DNA of 64,000 nt, from contig JAQGDQ010000021.1 in the NCBI GenBank assembly GCA_030141605.1, positions 62,001 through 126,000 on the forward strand, read 5' to 3'. Origin of the DNA: Tubiluchus corallicola. Its lineage: Eukaryota > Priapulida > Priapulimorpha > Priapulimorphida > Tubiluchidae. A program made the translations under genes and the position numbers. Below are positions 51,562 to 61,699 of this stretch, piece after piece. Every line of letters begins with the position of its first letter. Positions within the stretch are counted from its first letter, which is position 1. The notes beneath the pieces are model-generated. The model was not told where the DNA came from. It saw only the letters and a list, made by a program, of their open reading frames with translations, and ran no database searches.

Positions 51562-51708
51562 CTATATTGAAAATCAAACTAATCAGCTTTTATCAAATTA
51601 ACAATGCTACACAAATGCACTAGGAAACAATATACTACAACACTGCACACAAAAGTATTCGTGTAAAATAGTTTACTTTTCTGTATAATTGAATACGTAG
51701 ATAGTCAC

Positions 51709-52028
51709 CTGAACACTTAGCTTAGGCAAACGGTTCACTGTCACCACGCCAACATTACTTCTTTTCTTTTTCGATGGCGAGGTAGCATGTCTTTTCTGGC
51801 TGTTCAAAGAACTCCTTTCAGAATGTTCCGACGACTGTTGCGAGGGTGGAGGTGTGCGGGATATGCTAAGAGGAAATGCAGACTGAATTGTATCACTGGA
51901 GATGGGATTGGCAACAGGCGTATACACAAAATAATCGTGGGGTTTAACAGCAGGTGCCTTGCAAAATTCCAATGAAGAATCAATATTTTCTGGCAAAGTT
52001 TGTACTTTAGCTGATTTGACTTCGATAC
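51709..52028 (-). CDS. KIAA0586-like (TALPID3): TALPID3-like exon, large
   Basis: The longest exon (320 nt, phase 1 to 0; acceptor TTTCATCAG, donor CAG|GTGACT). It opens GIEVKSAKVQTLPENIDSSL, continues through a Ser-rich region with a basic patch (SPSKKKRSN) and ends VNRLPKLSVQ. The KVKSxxxQT-like beginning corresponds to KVKSIRTQTDF in human TALPID3. Confidence 0.9.
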
Positions 52029-52612
52029 CTGATGAAATAAATTAAAAAAATAGAAAAGACTAAATTGTATTATTAATATATTGGTCTTTGTTCTTATGTG
52101 TTCCTAATTTAATCTTATCTGAATGTGATACAAAAAAAATCGATATTTTGAAAATGACATAGTACTGATAAACGAAGACAACCTAAACAAGAATAAGAGC
52201 AAAGTGCCTAACACAGTACATCTAGATAACAATGTATGTCAACAATATTTCCGAAAAAAATAAGTTTTTTCAAACAGACGGGATTGATGTACATTGACGG
52301 CTCAGCTTCATCCTAGGAATTATACGTGCAGTTACAGGAATTTACAAACTAGAGCAAGTAAGCATGTTTGCTAGAGGTTCAAAATACCTCACTTTGGTTT
52401 GCCTGCACTACTCAGCCAAGCACAGGATCAAGCCTATGCTAACCATGCATTCACTAAAATTATTATATTAATCCACTCAGTCAAGCCTCAATATCCATTT
52501 AAAGATAAACTTGGAATTAATTGCATAAATATGGAGAAAAATTATTAAAAACCCAAAAGTTAACAGTCAAACAGACTTCATTTCATGGATTAAATTGCTT
52601 ACAGCATATTAC

Positions 52613-52733
52613 CGACAGTCGTAGAAGAGGAAGAGATAACAGGCTGTTTATGCTTTGTTGGTGATGTCCAACGGAGATATGGACCTTTGTGATATGTTGA
52701 CCGGTTCCAAGGTTTTACACCTGATTCAATCGC
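52613..52733 (-). CDS. KIAA0586-like (TALPID3): TALPID3-like exon (KGPYLRWTSP core)
   Basis: A 121-nt exon, phase 0 to 1. It encodes AIESGVKPWNRSTYHKGPYL then RWTSPTKHKQ. RSTYHKGPYLRWTSP aligns with RSTLKKGPYLRFNSP of human TALPID3, the strongest single match used for naming this gene. Confidence 0.95.
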
Positions 52734-53110
52734 CTGTTAAAATACAAACTAATACAAGTGGTACAAATAGCATAATTTTGGGTTTTGACATGCTAGACAA
52801 AAAATAGTTCTATGTATAAACAATACTTTCAGAAAATGTGCATCAACAGTAGTGCAAAATGTTGGTTTAAAAATATTATAACATATAAACCAACAAAAAT
52901 GCAATCATTGTTTCTAAATAAGCCAAATTTACCATCAACTTGTCCTTCCAAAAATAAGGAAATTTGCTACGTGCTGTTACCTGAACAAAATGAGTTCACC
53001 AAACATTAGTGACTGATGCTTGTAAACAGTCAGCACCATACCATATCCACAATTGCAATAAATCTGCTATTGCAAAAATTGAACAAAATGAAAAAGTACA
53101 CAAAATGTAC

Positions 53111-53251
53111 CAGCATTGGTTCAGAAGTAGTTGTACTTCTTATTTTGCGGTCTTCTGTTTTGATTGTGGGTCTGTGAAGATCCGCCCGTTTGCCAACATT
53201 AGGTCTCTTTTTTGGTTCCTTTCCCTTTTTGGCTGTACTTTTAAGCGTCAT
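53111..53251 (-). CDS. KIAA0586-like (TALPID3): TALPID3-like exon, basic
   Basis: A 141-nt exon, phase 0 to 0 (acceptor ACATTCGTAG, donor CTG|GTACAT), Lys/Arg-rich (KKGKEPKKRPNVGKRADLHR). An in-frame ATG at its first codon is not a likely start, because the coding chain continues upstream. Confidence 0.85.
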
Positions 53252-53375
53252 CTACGAATGTAAAAATGTATGTAACTGTTATGAGAGTAATTCATAAATT
53301 TGACATGGTAACACATATATTCAGCCATTAAGCTCTTCTCAATTTTTTTGAAGAAAAATGAAAAGATTTAACCAC

Positions 53376-53454
53376 CTGTGATTGTAATTCTTCACTCAGT
53401 GCAGAGATCTGTTGATTAACTAACTCGCGAACATGAATTCTTTCCATGTCAGAC
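53376..53454 (-). CDS. KIAA0586-like (TALPID3): TALPID3-like exon, essential coiled-coil region
   Basis: A 79-nt exon, phase 2 to 0, encoding SDMERIHVRELVNQQISALS and EELQSQ. It matches the human segment [20 protein letters not shown]. This coiled-coil region is the part shown in vertebrates to be required for centrosomal localisation and Hedgehog function. Confidence 0.93.
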
Positions 53455-53757
53455 CTGAAAACAAAAAATGTTAAGATGAATAACTTTTGTAGCAAACAAA
53501 TTTTAAACACTTTTCACTCATTTAAGGTTTCATATCAGAACTGTGCCAAAGGATAGTTGCAGACAGTTTGCTTGCCTGAGCAAACCCTACTAGTTTAGGT
53601 ATTTTAATAATTGAGCTTAATATTTAATCTTTGAGGAAAAATATCTAGAGCTATAATAAGGTAACCAAAATCTTGTTGACAGGAAATTGTACTTAGTAAA
53701 ATATCTACAGCTATAATTTGGTAGAGGATAGCCCGTCATAACGCATGATATACTAAC

Positions 53758-53963
53758 TCATTTCCTGTTATGCTGTCCACATATGAATACCAATCAGATA
53801 GTCTTCTGGCCCGATTGATCCTAGTTAAATTTTCGTCTAGTAGACGGCGCTGCCAATCAAGTCGCTTCAATACGGACTTTGCTTCCATGACATAACTGCT
53901 GGAAGGGGATTCTCTTCCCGCAAAACCAGGCGAAGGATTTTTTTGTTGAGCTAACTTTTTTTG
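53758..53963 (-). CDS. KIAA0586-like (TALPID3): TALPID3-like exon, coiled-coil region
   Basis: A 206-nt exon, phase 0 to 2. It includes AKSVLKRLDWQRRLLDENLT followed by RINRARRLSDWYSYVDSITG, aligning with the [20 protein letters not shown] and YSLINALSTN segments of human TALPID3. This and the next exon form the most conserved part of the protein. Confidence 0.95.
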
Positions 53964-54297
53964 CTGTAAAATTGAAATAGAATAATAATTATTCTTCACT
54001 TAGTTAAATTGTTATTTTAATAATTGAACCACAATTGGCTATAATTTAAAACAAATAGAAAACGAAGTGCAGAAACTTAGATCGAAGTTAACGGGAAATG
54101 TTGGATAATATAGCAAGCAATATTTGTGAGGCCAGGTAATATTTACACCAAATAAAAAAGTTTCATGTTGCATTTGTCAAATATTAGTGCAATGATCAAG
54201 TGCTCTGCGTTGGAACTTCAAGTGAAAGGTCTGTTGGCTTATTCAACTTTTCCGATTATACTTAGACAGTTATCAAAGGAAATACATAGGGAATTAC

Positions 54298-54465
54298 CAG
54301 ATTGCCTTTCACGAGAGCACTTCCCGCCTGACCCGCATTTGATCCGGATGGCACAGGAATCTTTCTTAGTGAAGACTCTTTTCTTCCTGCAGGAGCTTGG
54401 GAATTTTTTTTGGGCAGATTGATATTGTTTTGCTTGGTTGAACGCTTCTTGTTAACTTTCTCATC
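54298..54465 (-). CDS. KIAA0586-like (TALPID3): TALPID3-like exon, basic/serine-rich
   Basis: A 168-nt exon, phase 0 to 0 (acceptor TATTTATAG, donor CTG|GTAATT) encoding DEKVNKKRSTKQNNINLPKK and a Ser/Gly-rich remainder. It is placed by phase and order; no motif. Confidence 0.85.
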
Positions 54466-54701
54466 CTATAAATAAAATAATCAAGTTCCTTATTTGGAAA
54501 ACTTTGCCGAAAGTTAAGTGAAAGAAACACTAGATCACAGAAGCTGCCTATCACGAATGTCTAGTAAACTGTCAAAAAAGTTTGAAAACTTTATAATAAC
54601 TACCAAGAACATGGGAAAAAACAGTAAAATTTACAGAAGAAACTTAACAGAAATTATTATTTTATGGGACTATCAACTTTGTCTGGAAAAAGAAATCTTA
54701 C

Positions 54702-54789
54702 CGTTGATGGCTGTCTTGCATGCCTCATTGTGGGTGCGCTGGCAGGACGTTCAGATAAACTCTTCCGCTGTGCCTGCACATTCTCGAAA
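54702..54789 (-). CDS. KIAA0586-like (TALPID3): TALPID3-like exon
   Basis: An 88-nt exon, phase 2 to 0 (acceptor TTTTGTAG, donor ACG|GTAAGA). It encodes FENVQAQRKSLSERPASAPT and a short basic end. Good splice signals; placed by phase. Confidence 0.82.
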
Positions 54790-55495
54790 CTACAAAACGA
54801 AAAAAATTAAAAATTAGCAGCCATCGTGAAAAAAGAATGTTCACACTAACAGCATTATGCATTTTATCCGAAGTTAAAAATGACAAAAATTTAACCCACC
54901 ACTATTTAATGAAGAAGATGATGAAATTCTGCCAGAACACAATAATAGGATCTAATGGAAAGTTTGATGTACAATATAGGCTTAAATTGGTCTTGCGACA
55001 AAATGAACGCTAATTGAATATGTAAAGCCTTTGACATACAAGGAAATGTTTGACTGCTTGGCCAATCTTGGGACACCCACAGATCTACGAGTCTTTAATG
55101 GGAAAGATCGAAATAGTAAATCGTTGCCACCACAGCAACCTAAACAGCTAGAACTTTTACAGTTTCAGTCGTCAGCCAACAGGTGAATTGATTAATACCG
55201 TTAATACTTTATTATATGAAAAAAATTTGAATGTCCGCTTAGGCTCAAAAACCATATTTTATTTAAACCAAGTTTGGGGCTTCATCAGTTGTAAATGCAG
55301 ATAAAAGGTTAAAAAAAACAGTATATGTAAATAAAAGATAATAAAGCAAGGTAGAAGCTAAAATATCATTGATACAACCAGTAAATGAAAACATTTGGAT
55401 AGTATAGAAAGAAAAAGCAAACAATGTAAACTACACAATTCATCTTTTAAGCATAAAAGTTTAAATAAAGAAAGTAAAATATTAATTAGACATAC

Positions 55496-55530
55496 CTGAA
55501 TTGATTGCTGCAAATTGGAGACTTATATTC
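55496..55530 (-). CDS. KIAA0586-like (TALPID3): TALPID3-like short exon
   Basis: A 35-nt exon, phase 0 to 2, between a pyrimidine-rich acceptor (CCCTCTCAGGTTAG) and a strong donor (TTCAG|GTATGT). It encodes EYKSPICSNQF. Using the AG six bases earlier would bring an in-frame stop, so the second AG is chosen. This is the most upstream exon whose phase chains without a gap to the stop. Confidence 0.65.
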
Positions 55531-55864
55531 CTAACCTGAGAGGGATTTTGTGGATTTATAAATACTGAGATAAGAATAAGCGCCTGCAAGTTCATGAAGA
55601 ATATGTAACGATAAAAAGCTTTTGATTTCTAATCGATTTCTAATGTGGTTAATTAACTTATAATTTCTTGATATTTTTTTCCAAAAGATGAACATACAGT
55701 CTGTTTGAAGTAATGAATTTACCTACACAAATTTTATCTACAGAGTACAGAGTATGCCTATAGAGTATTTTGTAAACTCTATCACACTGAAGATAACTGC
55801 TATATTGCGTAGTCGAAACATTTATCACATTTTTAGTATTTTATGTTTTAAACTTTTCAATACA

Positions 55865-56394
55865 AGTTGATTTCTTTCAATAATTTTGTGGTTGGTGACA
55901 CTAAAAGAATTAAACTTGAACTTAAAAATCTATTAAAACTTACAAAAGAAGAAATATGGCAAAATGTAAACATAAAATTTGAAAAACCCACAAAATTTTC
56001 ATGCTTCACTTCTCAGGTAAGGGAAACAAGTCTTCATTTTAAGTAATCAATTCAGGTATATTTTAATTAATATTTTACTTTCTTTGTTTAAGCATTTATA
56101 CTTAAAAAAGGTGAATCGTGTAGTTTATATTCTTTGCTTTTCCTTTATATACCATCCAAATAATTTCATTCAATTTACTTGTCGTATTAATGATATTTTA
56201 TGTTCTATCTTGTTTATTATCTTACATTTGTATATACCGGTTTTTAACACCTTTGTCTGCATTTTCAGCTAATTGGTACGTTAGGGCGAAAGCTCCTGGA
56301 AAAATCAAATCTGTTTCTTGAGACTAAAGGGGCATTTAAGTTTCAATTCATACAGAAAAGACGACAAGTGTTAGAGCAGCGTTCTCATACTTAA
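55865..56394 (+). CDS. Possible 3' end of an unknown plus-strand gene (two exons)
   Basis: A plus-strand frame (KRIKLELKNLLKLTKEEIWQ to KFSCFTSQ) runs to a consensus donor (CTCAG|GTAAGG) at about 56,023. A second segment begins after TTTTCAG at about 56,269 and reads LIGTLGRKLLEKSNLFLETK, continuing to a TAA at about 56,394. Both are phase 0, so they join cleanly. Composition is helical and basic. I recognise no family, and the exact 5' limit of the first segment is not known. It would lie antisense within the probable TALPID3 gene. Confidence 0.35.
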
Positions 56395-56708
56395 ATGCTA
56401 CCACTTATGTAAACAATGAACACAGCATTCGTGCACTTTTCCGACTGAATGCAACAAAACACAAAAATACTGTGGTAAATTTAGATCGTGCGCGCCAATG
56501 TAAGACGAAAAACTTGAAAATTTAATGAGAGCGAGTTAAACCAACTTAAAATGCAGTAAAACGATGTTCAAGATACACACTTGTTTCCAGACTGTGCACA
56601 GTACTTCACAGTGTGCAAAATATGGCGGTCTGTAAAGTACAAAAGTCTTCTTCACATTCGTACTTCTAAACATACGATAAGAAACACAAAAGGCGACAAG
56701 CAGACCAC

Positions 56709-56756
56709 CTTGCATTGCCTTCTCAACATATACAACGGCAATACCAGAAGGTTCTC
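56709..56756 (-). CDS. Candidate TALPID3 exon (PSGI motif)
   Basis: A 48-nt candidate, acceptor TTGATTTCAG, donor GCAAG|GTGGTC. In phase 1 to 1 it reads EPSGIAVVYVEKAMQ, whose PSGI recalls the SPSGIDSATTV segment of human TALPID3. In phase 0 to 0 it is also open (ENLLVLPLYMLRRQCK), so the frame is not proven. It lies just downstream of a (GT)n/G-run and a CpG-richer area near 57.0-57.2 kb. Confidence 0.3.
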
Positions 56757-56999
56757 CTGAAATCAATGACGCTTGTGTAATGTAACCGCCAGTGTGTGTG
56801 CGTGTGTGTGTGTGTTGGGGGGGGGGGCGGTCACTGGGCTCAATTTGACGAAACGTGACGTAACTCAGCAATGCACTTAACAATCGGTTAAAAACCGCTG
56901 CTAACCGGCTAGGTGGCTAATCAAAAGCTAGGGGACTGAGAGAAAAGACGAACGATTTTTATAGCGCGGCAGAAACATTAGCATTCAGTAATACTGTTT

Positions 57000-59900
57000 C
57001 AAAGTCAGTAATTATTTGCGCCCAACTCTAAAACCTGCACGCTCTCCGCATTTTAAGCACGCAAGCAAAGCCGAGTTGAATACATTTCTGGCGTGAAAGA
57101 CGATAAAGCCAATTACGATGCGCGCGCACAAGCGTGAACCGAACAAATACTAATTATCATACGCATTCATCGCTATTCAGATTACTTTACGAGACAAAAA
57201 TTCTAGATTTCAGTACCCGGAATTATCGCGGCGGTACCATGAACTAGAGAAAGGGTTGTTGTTATGAGTAGCAAGAAATGCATGAAGACCACGTTGTGAA
57301 TAGGCTTGAATGCATAACAGAACAAAATGCAGTTGCAATACAAAATAGTTAAACTAAAATCCTGAAACTTATAAAAAAGGCCAGAGTTTGAAAAGTGACA
57401 AATTACAGAAGTATTGTTATGTATTTAAAAATGGACAAATTCTTGACCAAATCAGTTGGTGAATAGGAAAAGTCTGTAGTGCTACAGCCTCTCTTGTATA
57501 ATTACATGTATTACGTTAGGTGATCAGCTCTGGATAATCTATGAATTCAGTCATAATCTGGCTTAGACTGGTTATGATTGGTCGCATTCTCATATGCGGG
57601 AATGTGACACTTTGTAACCATTTTGTCGTAATGTTTTGCTGGTTCCTTCCCTCTAAAGTCACCAGACATTCAGACAAAATAAACTTGCAGATTTGCTGAT
57701 AAATTGTGTCATTTAAATTTAGTCTTAATATGCATTTTTAGAATATTAACCTTATGATGTTGGCCTTTTACCTCTTCCATGATTACGGAGTCATGTGCAT
57801 CATCCTAATTGTTCTTTTGCATATTTCAATTATTTCTTTCGAACAGAAGCCGTGGTTACTGTGCGAGACATTTTCGCGTGGGTTACTTAAAGAAAAGGCC
57901 AAAAATTCTGGGAGGCTAAGCTTCGTTCAGTGCTCGCGAAAAATGTTAAAACGATTTAGTAATATAACTGTGATAAGCGTCTCGTGTAAGTAGTAAAATC
58001 ACTTTATAAAGTCATGTTCATTTCAAGAAAAGTCACGAAGTCCACCAGTTACATCAGAATTTTTAGGTGAATGGCGGCTACAAATGCGCCTTAAAATTTC
58101 TATACAGCGGTAGCATAAATCAGCTTTATGCTTTATATATAGTTTTTCAAATTTCCTTGTTGCATAAATCCAACGTGCTAAGTGACTTCTCCTTTTCTTT
58201 AAAGTTTAAGTTAGGATATTTCTTTCATTAAATTAACCCCGTACCTCAAGTGTTACACTATACCACCTTAGTTATTACCTTTTCCTATACAAAATGGATT
58301 AGAGATGAGGCTAAAATCTGAAAGGAAAAATTAGCTTGTAGCGTTGAGTGTGATATTAATCTAAACCGTAACACACTCCCTAGACCCTACCAAATATATA
58401 TCAAGGAATTTCAGACACCTTTTTGAGATTGGCCCCTAAATGACGGAAATAGAAGTTGATACTGGAAATCAGTTAATAACTGTTGCCATCTACCGACGTG
58501 TTAATGATTAAACATGAGAACCCAATTTTAATTACAACTGCGGCAGCTGAGTCTGCACGTCTAATGAAACCCGGGCTACACTACATTACAAAAATAACCC
58601 CCAGAAAACCACAAATATTTGTACACAAACATAAACAGTACAAAGTGCGTCCTCTGCTGCTAATAAAATCAATTATTTTTTGGTTAAGGGCAAACATGAC
58701 TTCTACAGTCAGCACTTAGAAAACACACTTGGTATCATCTATACGACATTCTATAATAATTGTAAAATACTCAGATCAGCTACACATATTATTTTGCGGT
58801 TAATTTTGCGTGGTGACGATAATATGCTAGCCTGTATTTTTCATGGTTGTCAGTAATTACATGTATACAGTTTTCTGCTGTGCAACTTTAGTTTTTGTGT
58901 TTTAAAAACGAGACCTCTTGAACAAAGACGTATTATTTACTACATCAAAATGATATACAAAGTATGACACAATTTTGTAATCTGTCGTTTCGCAATTTTT
59001 TGTTTTGCTCTGTGTAGACAGTGAAATTATGAACTGCTGAATGCCCTTTTAATCTCAAAAAGCACAGTTGATTTATTATAGAATAATAAATTACTATTAA
59101 TAAATAATATTACGGTAATAAATAAAATCTGTCTTTTGAGGCTAAAAGAGCACTTAACATTTATTCGTGTAGCAAATTGTAAGTCATGTACAAAATAGTC
59201 AAGGCTTAACATAAGTAAATTAGTTTTGTTAAATTCGACAAAATATTATGCTGTAACAAACTGATTTTGACCTCACAATAACATATATACTAATATAATT
59301 TGCGTATAATAAAAGTTTGCTAGCCATAAACAACGAATATAGCAGTATTCCAATAAGTGTACGACTAGGTTTATGACAGACCCTGTAATATTGTAATACT
59401 GTTGTACTTTTTCTCGCAACATTCAGGAAATAGAAATCCTCAAGCCGTCTGAATACATTAGTACCTAATTCCACACACACACACACATTTTATAATGCAT
59501 TAAAATTCATTAAATTTTCTTGTTTAACTCCGTTCTATAATACTAAATACATTGATCTTAAATCTTGCTATATGACATCATTTCATAATTCTCTTAAAAA
59601 CTCATAAACTTTCTTACGTATACTATTATTTATGCCGTCCACACCAACGACTTCACTCGGGTCTACGCATTTTTATGCTTCGCAGAGCACCGCAAAGTCT
59701 TCCCATGAATGGCGTGACTGATGGGAATGCTGATGCTAAATAGAAACAGTTCTATAATGTGACAAAGACCTGGAGTTGGGCAACAACGCTTTTTATACAA
59801 TCAAAGGTTGGTAGATTTTGGCCAACAATCATAAATATGAGAACAGTGTCAAGCAACAGATGAAACAAAAGACTCAGCATAGGCTGCTGGTGACAGTTCC

Positions 59901-60523
59901 GTCCTTGAAGGTTATATTAAAATCAATAGAAGCCAATTACCGCATTTTTTACAATGAGCTAGTAATCGGCTTCCGAAGTACTCCAAAAAGTGTAAAACTA
60001 TAGAACAGTTATTGAGCAAAACCCGCAAAAAGCAACACGCTCTAAACAACAGCCTTACCAGTTGGACAGCATCAAGAAAAATATGCACAGTACAGGCGAT
60101 ATTAGATTACGATAAGTAGTTTCAATCTATTTAATGTTATTTCTTTGCTTCTTTATATTGTTGTCTGTACTTTTTTTTCCACGGTTTTATAGATAAAAGG
60201 CTGAAATTTGGAAATGGTAAAGATTGTGTGGGTGAAAAACAGAGCACATTCAAAGTAAATTACTAGCATGAAATTCGGTTTTAGACTGACAACTGTCTAG
60301 AAGGGGCAGCAATATAAGCACTCATTTCTTCTCCATCAGTACAAAAGTAGAAAATGCGGGCTATGCTACAAAAACCTAATAGGTTGTTGTGGAACGGGGC
60401 TGCCATCTTGCCACTGTTAACTTCCTAACATTGTGATAAATGTAAAAACAACTTCTCTGCACTAAAATTTTGTTGCACAAAAGTTAGTAAACATGAACAA
60501 CAAAACTCTACCGAGTAACATAC
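57000..60523. other. No gene recognised; probable TALPID3 5' intron
   Basis: AT-rich sequence with a CpG-richer patch at 57.0-57.25 kb, a short (CA)n at 59,473-59,487, and scattered short open frames without splice context or recognisable content. It probably represents intron between candidate N-terminal exons of TALPID3. Confidence 0.4.
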
Positions 60524-60700
60524 CAAATGAAAATCACCATGATTTGCCAAACACGCTATTGTTTGACGTATTGTTTTATGTGCACCAGAAATGCCACATC
60601 TAGAGAAAGTATCGTTGTTAAAAATTCTTGACAAAATATTGAACCTTGATCCAGGGGTCAACAGAGGCGCGTAAAGAGTATCTGGATTCAAGTCTATAAA
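60524..60700 (-). CDS. Candidate N-terminal TALPID3 exon
   Basis: A 177-nt, 59-codon open exon, phase 0 to 0, with an excellent acceptor (CTGCTCTTTTTTGGTCAG) and donor (TTTG|GTATGT). It reads FIDLNPDTLYAPLLTPGSRF and later DTFSRCGISGAHKTIRQTIA. Faint similarity to human TALPID3 (YQPLLENP; then DIFISQYTMGQKDALRTVL) suggests the N-terminal region. The exon itself looks real; the gene assignment is moderate. Confidence 0.5.
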
Positions 60701-61429
60701 CTGACCAAAAAAGAGCAGGATGAGCTCAGCCCACGACTCGCACTTTCAAGGTTGTGAAGAGTATCTGAAGGCTAACATTGGAAAAATATATCATTTTCAC
60801 AACAAAAGCTATTTGGCTTATTCAATTATATATACTGCTAAAAAGCAGCCGCCAATTTAACACCGCTTAGAAAACATGAGCGGGACAGGCACTAACAAAT
60901 TTAGTTGTATTGACTTCTTAACAAGCACGACTAGTGAAGAAGTAACTTGTAGGTATTAAATAGATTTAATTACTACTTACTAATTGCTAATTACCACTTA
61001 TTAAATATATTTATCGGCGAAATACTGGTTTTCCTTTTTTGAAAATTTTAGAAATATCGTTTCATGTTAAAAGCTCGTCAAGAAATAATAATTTTTAAAT
61101 AGGCTAAATTCCTAGGAAGACTGGATGATTTTTCTGTACTACCCCATTTTCTAGTATTGGTAAAAAGTATACATTTTACCACCACTAATACTGCAAAAGT
61201 GTTTCTGATAAAGAAATAATAATTTAAAATCTTAATTAACGGCGGGTGAGCCCAACTATTGATGACATCACAAACTAACATAATTTTCAACATCAAAAAC
61301 ATCCCATGAGTGTATTTGCGAAAACGAAAATTGAAGTACAGTGCTACTGTAAGAGATTCAGTGTGCTGCACTAAAACTCGGCAAGTTTTAAGATAAAGAT
61401 TAAAATTTCAAATTTACCGCTGCACTCAC

Positions 61430-61634
61430 GCATGAACGTGTGCAGTCCGTCAAAAACTAACGCATCTGAATTAAGAGGTACAGCACCCGTCTTTTGTAGA
61501 ATGCGTTTCCGAAATGCAGGTGCTAGAGCCCGTCTAACTAGCGAATGGCGAAATGCATGTAACGGCGAAGAACTAGAGGCGCGAATGCGAAATTGTGTTT
61601 GTGTGGTAATAATTCTTTCACGTAAGCCTGGCAT
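61430..61634 (-). CDS. Candidate first coding exon of TALPID3
   Basis: An ATG frame starting MPGLRERIITTQTQF runs through a basic segment (RRALAPAFRKRILQKTG) to a strong donor (CATGC|GTGAGT), phase 1; a second phase 1 donor lies 10 nt further on. The start resembles MPVKRLREVVSQNHG of human TALPID3. At least one unplaced exon would be needed to link it in phase to the exon at 60.6 kb. It could belong to another gene. Confidence 0.4.
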
Positions 61635-61699
61635 TCTTTAAAAAATATTTTCAGCATTTTAAAGAATGGGTTGTTTAGACCTACAGTTTAACACTGCGT

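Noticed and set aside
53009-53263. Plus-strand open frame
   Set aside because: It is the antisense shadow of a well-supported TALPID3 exon at 53,111-53,251.
57754-57993. 79-codon plus-strand frame ending near GTAAGT
   Set aside because: No partner exon in phase was found, and the content is not recognisable.
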